From the NCBI RefSeq assembly GCF_004366715.1, contig NZ_SOQZ01000001.1, positions 434,001 through 498,000 on the forward strand: a stretch of 64,000 bases of DNA, written 5' to 3'. The position numbers and the translations under genes are program-made. Source of the stretch: Meridianimaribacter flavus (GTDB taxonomy: Bacteria > Bacteroidota > Bacteroidia > Flavobacteriales > Flavobacteriaceae). The notes beneath the pieces were generated by a model. That model made no database searches. It worked only from the letters and a program-made list of their open reading frames with translations, and was not told the origin of the DNA. Below, in pieces: positions 17,098 to 25,695 of this stretch (its first letter is position 1; each line of letters starts with the position of its first letter).

Positions 17098-17682
17098 ATG
17101 AACCCAAATATAGATACAAAATTATCATACAATCAATACAGAGAGTTGGTTTCTGAATTGGTTGAAAACAAATCAACAACTGGTAACGATGCTTCTGAAG
17201 CATTGGTGAATTACACAATGCTCAACGACCGAAGAATGAAGCGTTGGGACAAGACCGTAAAAATTTCAGAAGAAGACCAAGCACGTATAAAATCTTTTAA
17301 AGGAAATGTTACTTGGGTAGTACTTACCGAGAGTTGGTGTGGTGATGCAGCACATGTAGTGCCTGTGTTAAATAAAATAGCTGAACTTAACGATGGTATT
17401 GAACTACAACTAGTTTTTAGAGATGAAAACGAGGAGTTAATGAATCAGTATTTAACCAATGGAGCAAAGTCTATCCCAAAACTGATTATGACTGATAATG
17501 TTACGCAAAAAGTGGTGGATACTTATGGACCAAGACCTAGTGAAGCAACTAAATTGGTAAACGATTTTAAAGCAAAACACGGAACACTATCTGCGGAGTT
17601 TAAAGAAGACTTACAGCGTTGGTACAATCAAGATAAAGGTAAAACTGTAATTAAAGATGTGTTACAGTTATTAAGAGTCTAA
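17098..17682 (+). CDS. thioredoxin-like family protein
   Basis: 194-aa cytosolic protein with a thioredoxin fold: VTWVVLTESWCGDAAH near residues 69-84 corresponds to the active-site strand and helix, followed by ELQLVFRDEN and the cis-Pro segment SIPKLIM near 132-138. Only one active-site Cys is present (WCGDA in place of WCxxC), a pattern known in this Bacteroidota family, so it is unlikely to be a classical disulfide reductase. It stands alone. Start chosen at ATG 17098 from the promoter position. Confidence 0.85.
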   Translation: MNPNIDTKLSYNQYRELVSELVENKSTTGNDASEALVNYTMLNDRRMKRWDKTVKISEEDQARIKSFKGNVTWVVLTESWCGDAAHVVPVLNKIAELNDGIELQLVFRDENEELMNQYLTNGAKSIPKLIMTDNVTQKVVDTYGPRPSEATKLVNDFKAKHGTLSAEFKEDLQRWYNQDKGKTVIKDVLQLLRV

Positions 17683-17738
17683 TTGAAAACTATAGCTGCC
17701 GATTATTTTTAAAAACAATTATAAAAAATAGATAGAAG

Positions 17739-17786
17739 TGTCAGTTCGAGTATGCCGACAGAAACTGTCGGTATGTATCGAGAACT
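17739..17786 (+). repeat. palindromic repeat, copy B (inner stem CCGACAG/CTGTCGG)
   Basis: Arms GTCAGTTCGAG and ATGTATCGAGAACT enclose a perfect 7-bp stem (17755-17761 with 17765-17771, 3-nt loop). It ends inside the TAG stop codon of the minus-strand gene that finishes at 17785. Confidence 0.8.
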
Positions 17787-18525
17787 AGTTTTTTCCTTTA
17801 AAGAAAAATGTAATAGAGCCTATTTGCGAATTGTTGGTTGAAGCATCAAAAGTAGCCGATTTTGCATACTCCAAAGCATGTTCAGTTAAGCACTCATTTT
17901 GAGTTGTAGAAGAGCTGTTTATATAAGCATCGGTTACTAAGCCATCAGCATTTACTGTAATGTTTATTACAATTTTACCACTGTCTTCACATAAGTATCT
18001 AGGTGTGTTATAATCTAGTAATTCTCTTCCTTTTAGGGAGTATGTTAAGGTACTTATTGCATTTCCTTTTTGATTCTTTTCTCGTTTTTCAGGAGAACGC
18101 ATTGCAAGTACATCGTTTGCTTTTTTATAACGGTTAAGTTCGTCTTTGTTAACAGAGTAGCCACTAGAACTGTTGTAGGAAGACGATGAGGTAACCACAT
18201 CATTTAGTTCTTGCGAAGCTTCTTCTTCAAGGGCTTTTGTGGTACGATCAAAATCATTGGCATTCATGGATTTGAAGTTCTTCATCATTTCCTTGAATTC
18301 TTCGTCTTCGTTATAAGCTTGATTAGTCGTTTTTAGTCCTTTTTCCAAAGCTTTTAAAGCTTCAAGTTCTTTAAGCTCTTCTTCGGTTGGAGGTTCTATT
18401 TCATAGTAACTTTCAGCAATAAATTCTTGCTGTTTAGTAATATGAAAACTAAACATAGCAAATAGTATGATGCCTGCTAAAAGAACCGTAATTAATGCTG
18501 CTTTATGTCGTTCAATCCATTCCAA
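17785..18525 (-). CDS. TonB-like energy transducer C-terminal domain protein
   Basis: 246 aa. A single N-terminal membrane helix (about residues 8-28) is followed by a Glu-rich, probably coiled segment and a Ser-rich linker, then a TonB C-terminal-like domain: SGKIVINITVNADGLVTDAYINSSS near residues 182-206 is the characteristic strand pattern. The proline-rich spacer of classical TonB is absent. It may energise an outer-membrane receptor or serve another envelope role. The stop codon coincides with the end of a palindromic repeat. Confidence 0.75.
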   Translation of the reverse strand: MEWIERHKAALITVLLAGIILFAMFSFHITKQQEFIAESYYEIEPPTEEELKELEALKALEKGLKTTNQAYNEDEEFKEMMKNFKSMNANDFDRTTKALEEEASQELNDVVTSSSSYNSSSGYSVNKDELNRYKKANDVLAMRSPEKREKNQKGNAISTLTYSLKGRELLDYNTPRYLCEDSGKIVINITVNADGLVTDAYINSSSTTQNECLTEHALEYAKSATFDASTNNSQIGSITFFFKGKN

Positions 18526-18574
18526 ACGTTAAGATTTGTATACGCAATATATACGTTAAAATATGGAAAATAGA

Positions 18575-19114
18575 TTAGAAGAGCATAAATTCTAAAAAAA
18601 TAGATACACTAGATAGCTTTTCGGTTTGCCTAAATCCGAAGCGTTTTCGGCTAAAATCTAACCCAATCAACCACGAGTTTTTAAAGTTGTCATCAAAGGC
18701 TTGATATCCAATTCCTAGTTTGTAAAGCGTACCACTTTCAAAGTTTTTACCTAAGTCTATCATCTTACCATAACCTCCTCTTACAAACACTTTGTCATCA
18801 AAATCAAATACATTGTACCTAAAGCTTAAGTGTATAGGAAAAAAGTTGAGTTCTTGCTTAAAATAACGGTCATACTCTATGTTTAAACCAATACTTGAGC
18901 GTTCGTCAAACTGATAACCTAAAGTGTTATTGATAAAAATAGCGTTTGGGTTTATAAAGGTTTCACCATCGTCATTTCCAATGCTATAATCGTCATTGGT
19001 GGTTAGTGTAACAGCAGCCGAAACTTTATAAAAAAGACCTCGTGTTTTAATAGTATCTTGAGAAAATAAAAGGCTAGTAAAAAGTGCAAAGTAGAGTTGT
19101 AAAAATAGCTTCAT
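18575..19114 (-). CDS. hypothetical outer-membrane beta-barrel protein
   Basis: 179 aa with a signal peptide (MKLFLQLYFALFTSLLFSQ) and alternating hydrophobic/polar strands ending in an aromatic terminal residue (FLEFMLF), consistent with a small outer-membrane barrel. Segments such as RSSIGLNIEYDRYF and YKLGIGYQAF look like barrel strands. No specific family recognised. It lies between the TonB-like gene and truB, all on the same strand, with spacing of about 40-50 nt. Confidence 0.75.
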   Translation of the reverse strand: MKLFLQLYFALFTSLLFSQDTIKTRGLFYKVSAAVTLTTNDDYSIGNDDGETFINPNAIFINNTLGYQFDERSSIGLNIEYDRYFKQELNFFPIHLSFRYNVFDFDDKVFVRGGYGKMIDLGKNFESGTLYKLGIGYQAFDDNFKNSWLIGLDFSRKRFGFRQTEKLSSVSIFLEFMLF

Positions 19115-19151
19115 GGTTTTGTTAGGTTTAAAGCTAGTTTGCTATCAATAA

Positions 19152-19844
19152 TTATTCCGAAGCAAGTTGTTCAATAAACTTTTCGGGAGTAACAGCGTTG
19201 TCAACACTAAAATCACCAATTTTTGTACGTCTTAAAACCGAAAGGTGAGCGCCAGAGTTTAAGGCTTTTCCAAAATCGTTAGCCAAAGAACGTATGTAAG
19301 TGCCTTTGCTGCAAACTACTCTAAACTCCACAGAATTACCATTGATAGAAGTAATTTCAAATTCTGAAATATGTACAGTCCTAGATTTGATTTCAACCGC
19401 TTCACCTGCTCTTGCAAATTCATACAAACGCTTACCATCTTTTTTAATAGCCGAAAACACAGGAGGATACTGCTCTATGTCGCCAATAAATTGTTTGGTG
19501 GTTTCGTGTATGAGTGCTTCTGAAATGTGTTCGGTAGGATAGGTTTGGTCAATTTCGGTTTCTAAATCATAAGAAGGTGTTGTGCTACCTAAAACAAACG
19601 TTCCTGTGTACTCTTTTACCTGACCTTGAAAAATATTGATTTGCTTAGTCATTTTTCCTGTGCAAATCACCAATAGTCCTGTAGCCAAAGGATCTAAAGT
19701 TCCAGCATGACCTACTTTTATTTTTTTTATGTTGAATGCTTGCCTAATTTCCCAACGCAGTTTATTAACGGCTTGAAAGGAAGTCCAGTGCAAAGGTTTG
19801 TCAATTAATAAAACTTGACCAGAAAGTACATCGTCTTTAGTCAT
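19152..19844 (-). CDS. truB: tRNA pseudouridine(55) synthase
   Basis: Isomerises U55 to pseudouridine in the tRNA T-loop. Seen: LIDKPLHWTSF near residues 13-23, the catalytic motif GHAGTLDPLATGLL near 45-58 (Asp 51 is the likely nucleophile), the KxYEF-type GKRLYEFARAGE near 127-138 and RSLANDFG. 230 aa is short compared with E. coli because a C-terminal PUA domain is missing, as is usual in this phylum. Its ATG overlaps the uppP stop by one nucleotide. Confidence 0.96.
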   Translation of the reverse strand: MTKDDVLSGQVLLIDKPLHWTSFQAVNKLRWEIRQAFNIKKIKVGHAGTLDPLATGLLVICTGKMTKQINIFQGQVKEYTGTFVLGSTTPSYDLETEIDQTYPTEHISEALIHETTKQFIGDIEQYPPVFSAIKKDGKRLYEFARAGEAVEIKSRTVHISEFEITSINGNSVEFRVVCSKGTYIRSLANDFGKALNSGAHLSVLRRTKIGDFSVDNAVTPEKFIEQLASE

Positions 19845-20641
19845 TATCCAGCGCTATAAGAATAGATTATGGCAATAATACCAACAACAATACAGTATAA
19901 TGCAAAGTAAGACAATTTACTTTTCTTAACTAAAGCAATCATCCATGTACAGGCAAAAAGCCCAGTAACAAAAGCAGCAATAAAACCTACACTTAGACTT
20001 GTAAAGTTTGAGCTGTCGTAGGTGATGTCACCACTTAAAACGTCTTTTGCTATTTTACCAAAAATTAACGGAACAACCATCAAAAACGAAAAACGAGCTG
20101 CTTTGGTTTTATCGTTTCCTAATAATACTGAAGTTGATATAGTTGCTCCCGAACGCGAAATTCCAGGAAGCATTGCAATAGCTTGAGCAAAACCAATTAC
20201 CAAAGCATTTTTAAAACTCACTTTTTTATTAGTGTCTTTGGCTTTATCGGCTAAATACAGCAAGAAAGCTGTTAGTAATAACATGTATCCTACCAATTGA
20301 ATATTACCGCCAAAAAGTTCAGCCAGTTGTGATTCGTAATTATATCCAATTATAACAGCAGGAATCATTGAGATAACAATTTTGGTGAAAAACTGCATGT
20401 CTTCATTCCATTGAAATTTCAGAATACCTTTAATGATGTCCAAAATATCTTTTCTAAAAACAACCATTGTACTTAATGCTGTGGCAAAATGCAGTACAAC
20501 CGTAAATAGAAGGCTTTCTTCTGGAACTAAATTATCTCCAAGAATGGCTTTTCCTATTTCTAAATGTCCACTAGATGATACAGGTAAAAACTCTGTTAGT
20601 CCTTGTATAATACCTAATATAATTGAATCGATAATATCCAT
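19844..20641 (-). CDS. uppP: undecaprenyl-diphosphatase
   Basis: Integral membrane enzyme (BacA/UppP family) that recycles undecaprenyl diphosphate to the monophosphate carrier for peptidoglycan synthesis. Motifs: GLTEFLPVSSSGH near residues 15-27 and the second active-site motif PGISRSGATIST near 157-168. About eight membrane helices across 265 aa. It belongs to the minus-strand envelope operon ftsX - lipoprotein - DUF3098 - uppP - truB. Confidence 0.97.
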   Translation of the reverse strand: MDIIDSIILGIIQGLTEFLPVSSSGHLEIGKAILGDNLVPEESLLFTVVLHFATALSTMVVFRKDILDIIKGILKFQWNEDMQFFTKIVISMIPAVIIGYNYESQLAELFGGNIQLVGYMLLLTAFLLYLADKAKDTNKKVSFKNALVIGFAQAIAMLPGISRSGATISTSVLLGNDKTKAARFSFLMVVPLIFGKIAKDVLSGDITYDSSNFTSLSVGFIAAFVTGLFACTWMIALVKKSKLSYFALYCIVVGIIAIIYSYSAG

Positions 20642-20778
20642 GTGCGCAAAAGTACATGAATTTTTTCGTTTGAAAATTTAAAAACAAATGAAAAAATGTT
20701 AAGTATTAACAAAGTAGAAACTAAAGCGAAAAAAGGATGTAGTTCTAACAGATAAACATTAAAAAATGGAAGCTGGGT

Positions 20779-21051
20779 TTACTTCTTACTGTTTTCTTTA
20801 TTTGGGTTCAATAAAATAGCATACACTTCAATAGCAAAACCAATTAAGATAAGTGTTGGCGCTAGTCTAATTCTTCTGAAACTAAAAATACTTGGGTCAA
20901 AAACGTTTGGGTCATCGCTACCACCACCAGACATTAAAATAAAACCAATGGCTATAAATGCTAAACCTATTAGCATAAACTTGTAGTTTTTCTTTCCGAA
21001 AACAAATTCGGCTTTTGCGCTTTCTTTACGTTTTTGTTCTCCCATATTCAT
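20779..21051 (-). CDS. DUF3098 membrane protein
   Basis: 90-aa protein with two predicted transmembrane helices (about residues 25-42 and 65-82) and a central SFRRIRLAPTLILIGF motif typical of DUF3098. Its function is not established. In flavobacteria, as I recall, it is regularly found between ftsX and uppP, as here, suggesting a cell-envelope or division-linked role. Confidence 0.85.
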   Translation of the reverse strand: MNMGEQKRKESAKAEFVFGKKNYKFMLIGLAFIAIGFILMSGGGSDDPNVFDPSIFSFRRIRLAPTLILIGFAIEVYAILLNPNKENSKK

Positions 21052-21079
21052 TTCCTACCAAAGCAGGAATCTATTTTAA

Positions 21080-21415
21080 TTACTCAAATTCTGTAAAAAT
21101 AATCTCATCACCTATGGCAAGTTGTGCAATATGTTCTGAGGTACCTAACCAAAGTTTAGGTAAGTGCAAAGTAACGGTTTTATTTAAAACTTTTGCGTTA
21201 AGAGTATCTAAATTTAATCCGCGTTCCAAACCTCTGTTAATGTAAAAGAAGTCGGTTTTGTCATCATGAAACACAATATCATACGATGTACCTTCAGTAA
21301 TATTGGTAATTTTAGCAGTAATCACAGTACATTCTTCTGGTTTAGGATTATTAATAATGCAAGACCAGAACATTAGAAAAAGGGCAAGGGCAAAAAAAGG
21401 AACTGTTCGTTTCAT
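21080..21415 (-). CDS. hypothetical lipoprotein in the ftsX operon
   Basis: The ATG at 21415 is preferred over one at 21439 because it gives a standard lipoprotein signal (MKRTVPFFALALFLMFWSC, Cys 19). The mature part of about 90 residues (KITNITEGTSYDIVF, VTLHLPKLWLG) resembles no family I can name and looks beta-rich. It is inserted between ftsX (39 nt to its start) and the DUF3098 gene (29 nt), so it is likely co-transcribed with the division/envelope operon. Confidence 0.7.
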   Translation of the reverse strand: MKRTVPFFALALFLMFWSCIINNPKPEECTVITAKITNITEGTSYDIVFHDDKTDFFYINRGLERGLNLDTLNAKVLNKTVTLHLPKLWLGTSEHIAQLAIGDEIIFTEFE

Positions 21416-21477
21416 GAATGAAATCTTGGTTGGTTTCATTAAAAACGTAAAAACCCTAGTATTTAGTGTGTTGCGAT

Positions 21478-22356
21478 TTAATAGTACAACTGGTCGGTTT
21501 TCAAATTCAAGAAACGTTGTGTGGCAATAAATGTACTAATCCAAGTGATAATTATACCAAGTATAAAAATACCAGCAAACAATATTGCTAACAACACAGG
21601 GTTTTGAACAAAGCCAAGATCAGGGAATGTTCGGTTAAGGTAATAAAGTACTAAAGCCATACCTATAAGTGCAACAATAGCTCCTATAACACCAAGTTGA
21701 ACGCTTTTAAATACAAATGGTCTACGAATAAAAGCTTTGGTAGCACCTACCATTTGCATCGTTTTTATGATAAAACGTTTAGAATAAACAGCTAATCGTA
21801 TAGAACTGTTAATGAGTAAAACCGCAATTACAGTAAATAATGCACTTACAATCAGTACCCAAAACGTTATTTTTTTAACGTTGTCATTCATCAGTTCCAC
21901 AAGGTCATTGTCATAACGTATGTCTTCAATAAACTGTTTGTTGGCAAGCTCTTCGGTAATACCATCAAGGGTCTCGTTAGTAACATAATCGGCTTTTAAG
22001 TAAACCTCAATGTTGTTTTGTAGCGGATTGTACCCAACAAAATCCATAAAATCTTCACCTGTATCTGCTTTCATAAACTCAGCAGCTTCTTCTTTTGAGA
22101 CATAAACCGTTTTCTTGGTGTATTCAGCCATGGCTAAACTTTTTTGAAGCTGGTTGATTTCAACCTCTTTGGCAGAATCATTCAAGAAAATAGTAACAAC
22201 AACTTGCTCTTTAAAATGGTCTGCTACTTTTTTAGCATTTAAAACCAAAAGACCTAAACAGCCTAAAAGAAAAAGAACCAAGGCGATGCTGATAACTACA
22301 GAAAAGTATGACGAAATTAATTTTCGTTTTTGGTATCTATCAAAAGATGAACTCAT
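21478..22356 (-). CDS. ftsX: cell division protein FtsX
   Basis: Membrane subunit of the FtsEX ABC-type complex that regulates peptidoglycan hydrolysis during division. 292 aa: N-terminal cytosolic segment with YQKRKLISSYFS, a first helix (about residues 18-40), an extracellular domain of about 120 residues, and three helices in a FtsX/MacB-type C-terminal domain. No ftsE is adjacent, which is common in this phylum. Divergent from leuS. Confidence 0.93.
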   Translation of the reverse strand: MSSSFDRYQKRKLISSYFSVVISIALVLFLLGCLGLLVLNAKKVADHFKEQVVVTIFLNDSAKEVEINQLQKSLAMAEYTKKTVYVSKEEAAEFMKADTGEDFMDFVGYNPLQNNIEVYLKADYVTNETLDGITEELANKQFIEDIRYDNDLVELMNDNVKKITFWVLIVSALFTVIAVLLINSSIRLAVYSKRFIIKTMQMVGATKAFIRRPFVFKSVQLGVIGAIVALIGMALVLYYLNRTFPDLGFVQNPVLLAILFAGIFILGIIITWISTFIATQRFLNLKTDQLYY

Positions 22357-22448
22357 AAATATTGTGGGTTAATGGTGTAAAAATAATAAACAAAACTATT
22401 TCCGTAAGGTTTACAACGTTTAATCTTTCAACATTGTTATAATAACCT

Positions 22449-22456
22449 TAAATTTG
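22449..22456 (+). promoter_or_regulatory. -7 element for leuS
   Basis: TAAATTTG matches TAnnTTTG about 100 nt upstream of the leuS ATG; the leader then contains a repeat fragment at 22485-22511. Confidence 0.55.
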
Positions 22457-22484
22457 CACCTAATTTCCAAATTAAGTGTGATTT

Positions 22485-22511
22485 GTCATTCCGCACTTGA
22501 TGTGGAATCCA
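22485..22511 (+). repeat. REP-like repeat fragment in the leuS leader
   Basis: The segment opens GTCATTCCGCAC and closes with GTGGAATCC, pairing GATTCC-type arms. It shares the GTCATTCCG start with the copy inside leuS at 23431. Confidence 0.6.
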
Positions 22512-22557
22512 TAAAAGCGATAGTAAAAATAAAATACTCACCTTCGAGAGCATTATT

Positions 22558-25500
22558 ATGACATATAATTTCAACGAAATAGAAGCCAAATGGCAAAAAT
22601 ATTGGGCAGAAAACCATACGTTTAAAGCCGAAAACCATAGTGATAAACCAAAATACTATGTACTGGATATGTTTCCTTATCCAAGTGGAGCAGGTTTACA
22701 TGTTGGTCATCCATTAGGTTATATTGCTAGTGATATTTATGCACGCTACAAGCGTCATAAAGGGTTTAATGTATTGCATCCTCAAGGTTATGATAGTTTT
22801 GGTTTGCCTGCTGAACAGTATGCTATTCAAACAGGGCAGCATCCTGCAATCACTACCGAAACCAATATTGCAACCTATCGTCGTCAATTAGACCAAATAG
22901 GGTTTTCGTTTGATTGGAGTAGAGAAGTACGCACATCAGACCCAAGCTATTACAAATGGACACAGTGGATTTTTATTCAACTGTTCAACTCGTGGTACAA
23001 TAACGAGAGTGATAAAGCTGAAAACATTTCAACTCTAATTTCTGTTTTTGAAAAAGAAGGAAATGCAAACGTCAATGCTGCTTGCGATGATGATATTAAA
23101 ATATTTTCTTCGGAAGAATGGAAAGCCTTTTCTTCTGAAAAGCAACAAGAAATACTATTGCAATACAGGTTAACGTATTTAGCCGAAACTGAAGTAAACT
23201 GGTGTCCTGCTTTAGGAACCGTTTTAGCCAATGATGAAATTGTTAATGGCGTTTCAGAACGTGGTGGACATCCTGTAGTGCGCAAAAAAATGACGCAATG
23301 GAGCATGCGTATTTCGGCATATGCAGAGCGTTTGCTTCAAGGACTAGATACTATTGATTGGACAGATTCACTTAAAGAAAGTCAACGCAACTGGATAGGA
23401 AAATCGGTTGGTGCTTCAGTAATATTTAATGTCATTCCGAGCGAAGCGAAGGAATCTGCTAAAAGTGAAAACGATGGTCATGCTGAGCTTGTCGAAGCAC
23501 CTCAAACTATCGAAGTCTTCACCACAAGACCAGATACTATTTTTGGAGTGTCGTTTATGACTCTAGCTCCAGAACACGAATTGGTTTCTAAAATCACAAC
23601 ACCAGAACAAAAAGCTGAGGTTGAAGCCTATATTGAAGCGACTTCAAAACGTAGCGAACGCGATCGTATGGCAGATGTAAAAACCATTACAGGAACGTTT
23701 ACAGGAGCTTATGCAGAGCATCCGTTTAGTAAAAAACCTATCCCAATCTGGATTGGAGATTACGTATTGGCAGGTTATGGTACAGGAGCTGTAATGTCAG
23801 TACCTTGTGGTGACCAACGCGATTATGATTTTGCAAAGCATTTTAATATTCCTATTCCAAATATATTTGAAGGTGTTGATATTAGTGAAGCAGCATTTAC
23901 CGACAAAGACAATACTGTAATTGCTAATAGTGGTTTTCTTGATGGATTAAACTATAAAAAAGCAACTAAAACAGCTATTTATGAGTTGGAAAAATTAGGC
24001 TACGGAAAAGGGAAAACCAATTACCGCTTACGTGATGCTGTATTTAGTCGTCAGCGTTATTGGGGAGAACCATTTCCTGTGTATTATGTCAACGGCATGC
24101 CGCAAATGATAGACGCGCAACACTTGCCTATTACCTTGCCTGAAGTTGAAAAATACTTGCCTACCGAAACAGGTGAGCCACCTTTAGGAAATGCAACCGT
24201 TTGGGCTTGGGATACTGAAACCAATACTGTGGTAAGCAATGATAACATAAACAATACCACTATTTTTCCTCTAGAACTTAACACCATGCCTGGGTGGGCA
24301 GGAAGCTCACAATACTTTAACAGGTATATGGACCCACATAATGACAAAGAAATTTTCTCGCAAGAAGCCGTAAATTATTGGCAGCAAATAGACTTGTACA
24401 TTGGTGGTAGCGAGCATGCTACAGGACACTTGTTGTATGCGCGTTTTTGGCAAAAGTTTATGTTCGATTTAGGATTAGTACCTGTTGATGAGTTTGCTAA
24501 AAAACTCATTAACCAAGGAATGATTTTGGGAGAGTCTTCTTTTTGTCATGTAATAAGATTAGGCGGTTTAAAGATTGAAAAAATTAACTTTTCAGGTACA
24601 ATGCCAAATAACTTCGATATAATAATTTCAGATGAATTGTTTCAAGAATCAACAATTGAGGAGTATGATTTTTATGACATATTAAAAAATAAAAAATTAT
24701 TAGATATAATTACTCCTTTAATGAGGAGTAAACAAACAGTAGAAGAGATAAAAAGTATTTTTGCGTTGGAAGAACATGATTTTGATTTATCTGATTTATC
24801 AGTTGAAGATTTAGTTTATAGAGCGATTCATGTCGATGTAAAACAACTCAAAGGAACGTCTGATAACATAAATGTTAAGTCTTTAATTCAGGATTATAGA
24901 TTTTCAGAATTCAAAGACTCATTTTTTATGGATACAGATTATGAATTAAAAAAAATAATTGAAGTTGATTCATTTAGTACTTTAAGAAGAGTCGAAAAAA
25001 TGTCCAAATCTAAATATAATGTTGTAGAACCTGACTATATCTGTGAAGAATATGGCGCAGACAGTTTACGTTTGTACGAAATGTTTCTTGGGCCATTAGA
25101 GCAATACAAACCTTGGAATACTGCTGGTATTACAGGAGTGCATGGATTTCTTAAAAAGTTATGGAAGCTTTATCATTCCTCCCTTGAGGGAGGTCAGGAG
25201 GGTGTTTTTCACGTCACTGAAGACCAACCGACTAAAGACGCTTTAAAAACCTTACATAAAACCATTAAGAAAGTAGAAGAAGACATCGAGAACTTCTCGT
25301 TTAATACTTCGGTATCTACGTTTATGATTGCTGTTAATGAGTTAACCGCTCAAAAATGTACAAGCAGAGCAATTTTAGAACCTCTTATTGTGTTAATCTC
25401 ACCTTATGCACCACATATTGCTGAAGAGTTATGGAGCAAATTAGGACACAACGAGTCGATTGCTACTGCGCCTTTTCCTGAGTATGACGAAAAGCATTTG

Positions 25501-25695
25501 GTAGAAAGCAGTAAGGTATATCCAATTTCGTTTAATGGTAAAAAACGTTTTGAACTAGAGCTACCATTAGATATGAGTAAAGAAGATATTGAAAAAACAG
25601 TGATGGCTCACGAAAAAACACAAGACCAACTACAAGGACGCACACCTAAAAAAGTAATTGTGGTTCCTGGGAAGATTGTGAATATTGTTGGGTAA
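22558..25695 (+). CDS. leuS: leucyl-tRNA synthetase with in-frame insertions
   Basis: Class I synthetase charging tRNA-Leu, with CP1 editing domain. Seen: HIGH-type motif PYPSGAGLHVGHPLGY near residues 40-55, editing-domain VFTTRPDTIFG near 321-331, AGSSQYFNRYMDP, IGGSEHATGHLLYARFW, KMSKSKYNV near residues 815-823 and the anticodon-binding C-terminus. At 1045 aa it is long. Three additions explain part of this: palindromic repeat sequence translated in frame at 23431-23501 and 25174-25212, and a divergent, longer block between GMILG and KMSKS (about 24529-24990). All catalytic motifs survive, so it should be functional; no other leuS is in the window. Confidence 0.95.
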   Translation: MTYNFNEIEAKWQKYWAENHTFKAENHSDKPKYYVLDMFPYPSGAGLHVGHPLGYIASDIYARYKRHKGFNVLHPQGYDSFGLPAEQYAIQTGQHPAITTETNIATYRRQLDQIGFSFDWSREVRTSDPSYYKWTQWIFIQLFNSWYNNESDKAENISTLISVFEKEGNANVNAACDDDIKIFSSEEWKAFSSEKQQEILLQYRLTYLAETEVNWCPALGTVLANDEIVNGVSERGGHPVVRKKMTQWSMRISAYAERLLQGLDTIDWTDSLKESQRNWIGKSVGASVIFNVIPSEAKESAKSENDGHAELVEAPQTIEVFTTRPDTIFGVSFMTLAPEHELVSKITTPEQKAEVEAYIEATSKRSERDRMADVKTITGTFTGAYAEHPFSKKPIPIWIGDYVLAGYGTGAVMSVPCGDQRDYDFAKHFNIPIPNIFEGVDISEAAFTDKDNTVIANSGFLDGLNYKKATKTAIYELEKLGYGKGKTNYRLRDAVFSRQRYWGEPFPVYYVNGMPQMIDAQHLPITLPEVEKYLPTETGEPPLGNATVWAWDTETNTVVSNDNINNTTIFPLELNTMPGWAGSSQYFNRYMDPHNDKEIFSQEAVNYWQQIDLYIGGSEHATGHLLYARFWQKFMFDLGLVPVDEFAKKLINQGMILGESSFCHVIRLGGLKIEKINFSGTMPNNFDIIISDELFQESTIEEYDFYDILKNKKLLDIITPLMRSKQTVEEIKSIFALEEHDFDLSDLSVEDLVYRAIHVDVKQLKGTSDNINVKSLIQDYRFSEFKDSFFMDTDYELKKIIEVDSFSTLRRVEKMSKSKYNVVEPDYICEEYGADSLRLYEMFLGPLEQYKPWNTAGITGVHGFLKKLWKLYHSSLEGGQEGVFHVTEDQPTKDALKTLHKTIKKVEEDIENFSFNTSVSTFMIAVNELTAQKCTSRAILEPLIVLISPYAPHIAEELWSKLGHNESIATAPFPEYDEKHLVESSKVYPISFNGKKRFELELPLDMSKEDIEKTVMAHEKTQDQLQGRTPKKVIVVPGKIVNIVG
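23431..23501 (+). repeat. REP-like palindromic sequence translated within leuS
   Basis: Two adjacent repeat units, 23431-23458 (begins GTCATTCCGAGCG, ends GGAATCTG) and 23477-23501 (begins GTCATGCTGAGC, ends GAAGCACC). They are read in frame as VIPSEAKES and GHAELVEAP just before the editing-domain motif VFTTRPDT. Confidence 0.75.
25174..25212 (+). repeat. palindromic repeat translated near the leuS 3' end
   Basis: Contains the perfect hairpin CCTCCCT-TG-AGGGAGG (25178-25193) followed by TCAGGAGGGTG. It is read in frame as HSSLEGGQEGVF, between the KKLWKLY region and the anticodon-binding domain. Confidence 0.65.

Noticed and set aside
24529-24990. Intein or homing endonuclease inside leuS
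   Set aside because: No intein splice-junction motifs (N-terminal Cys/Ser, C-terminal HN) or endonuclease motifs are seen, and the block returns smoothly to LeuRS sequence.
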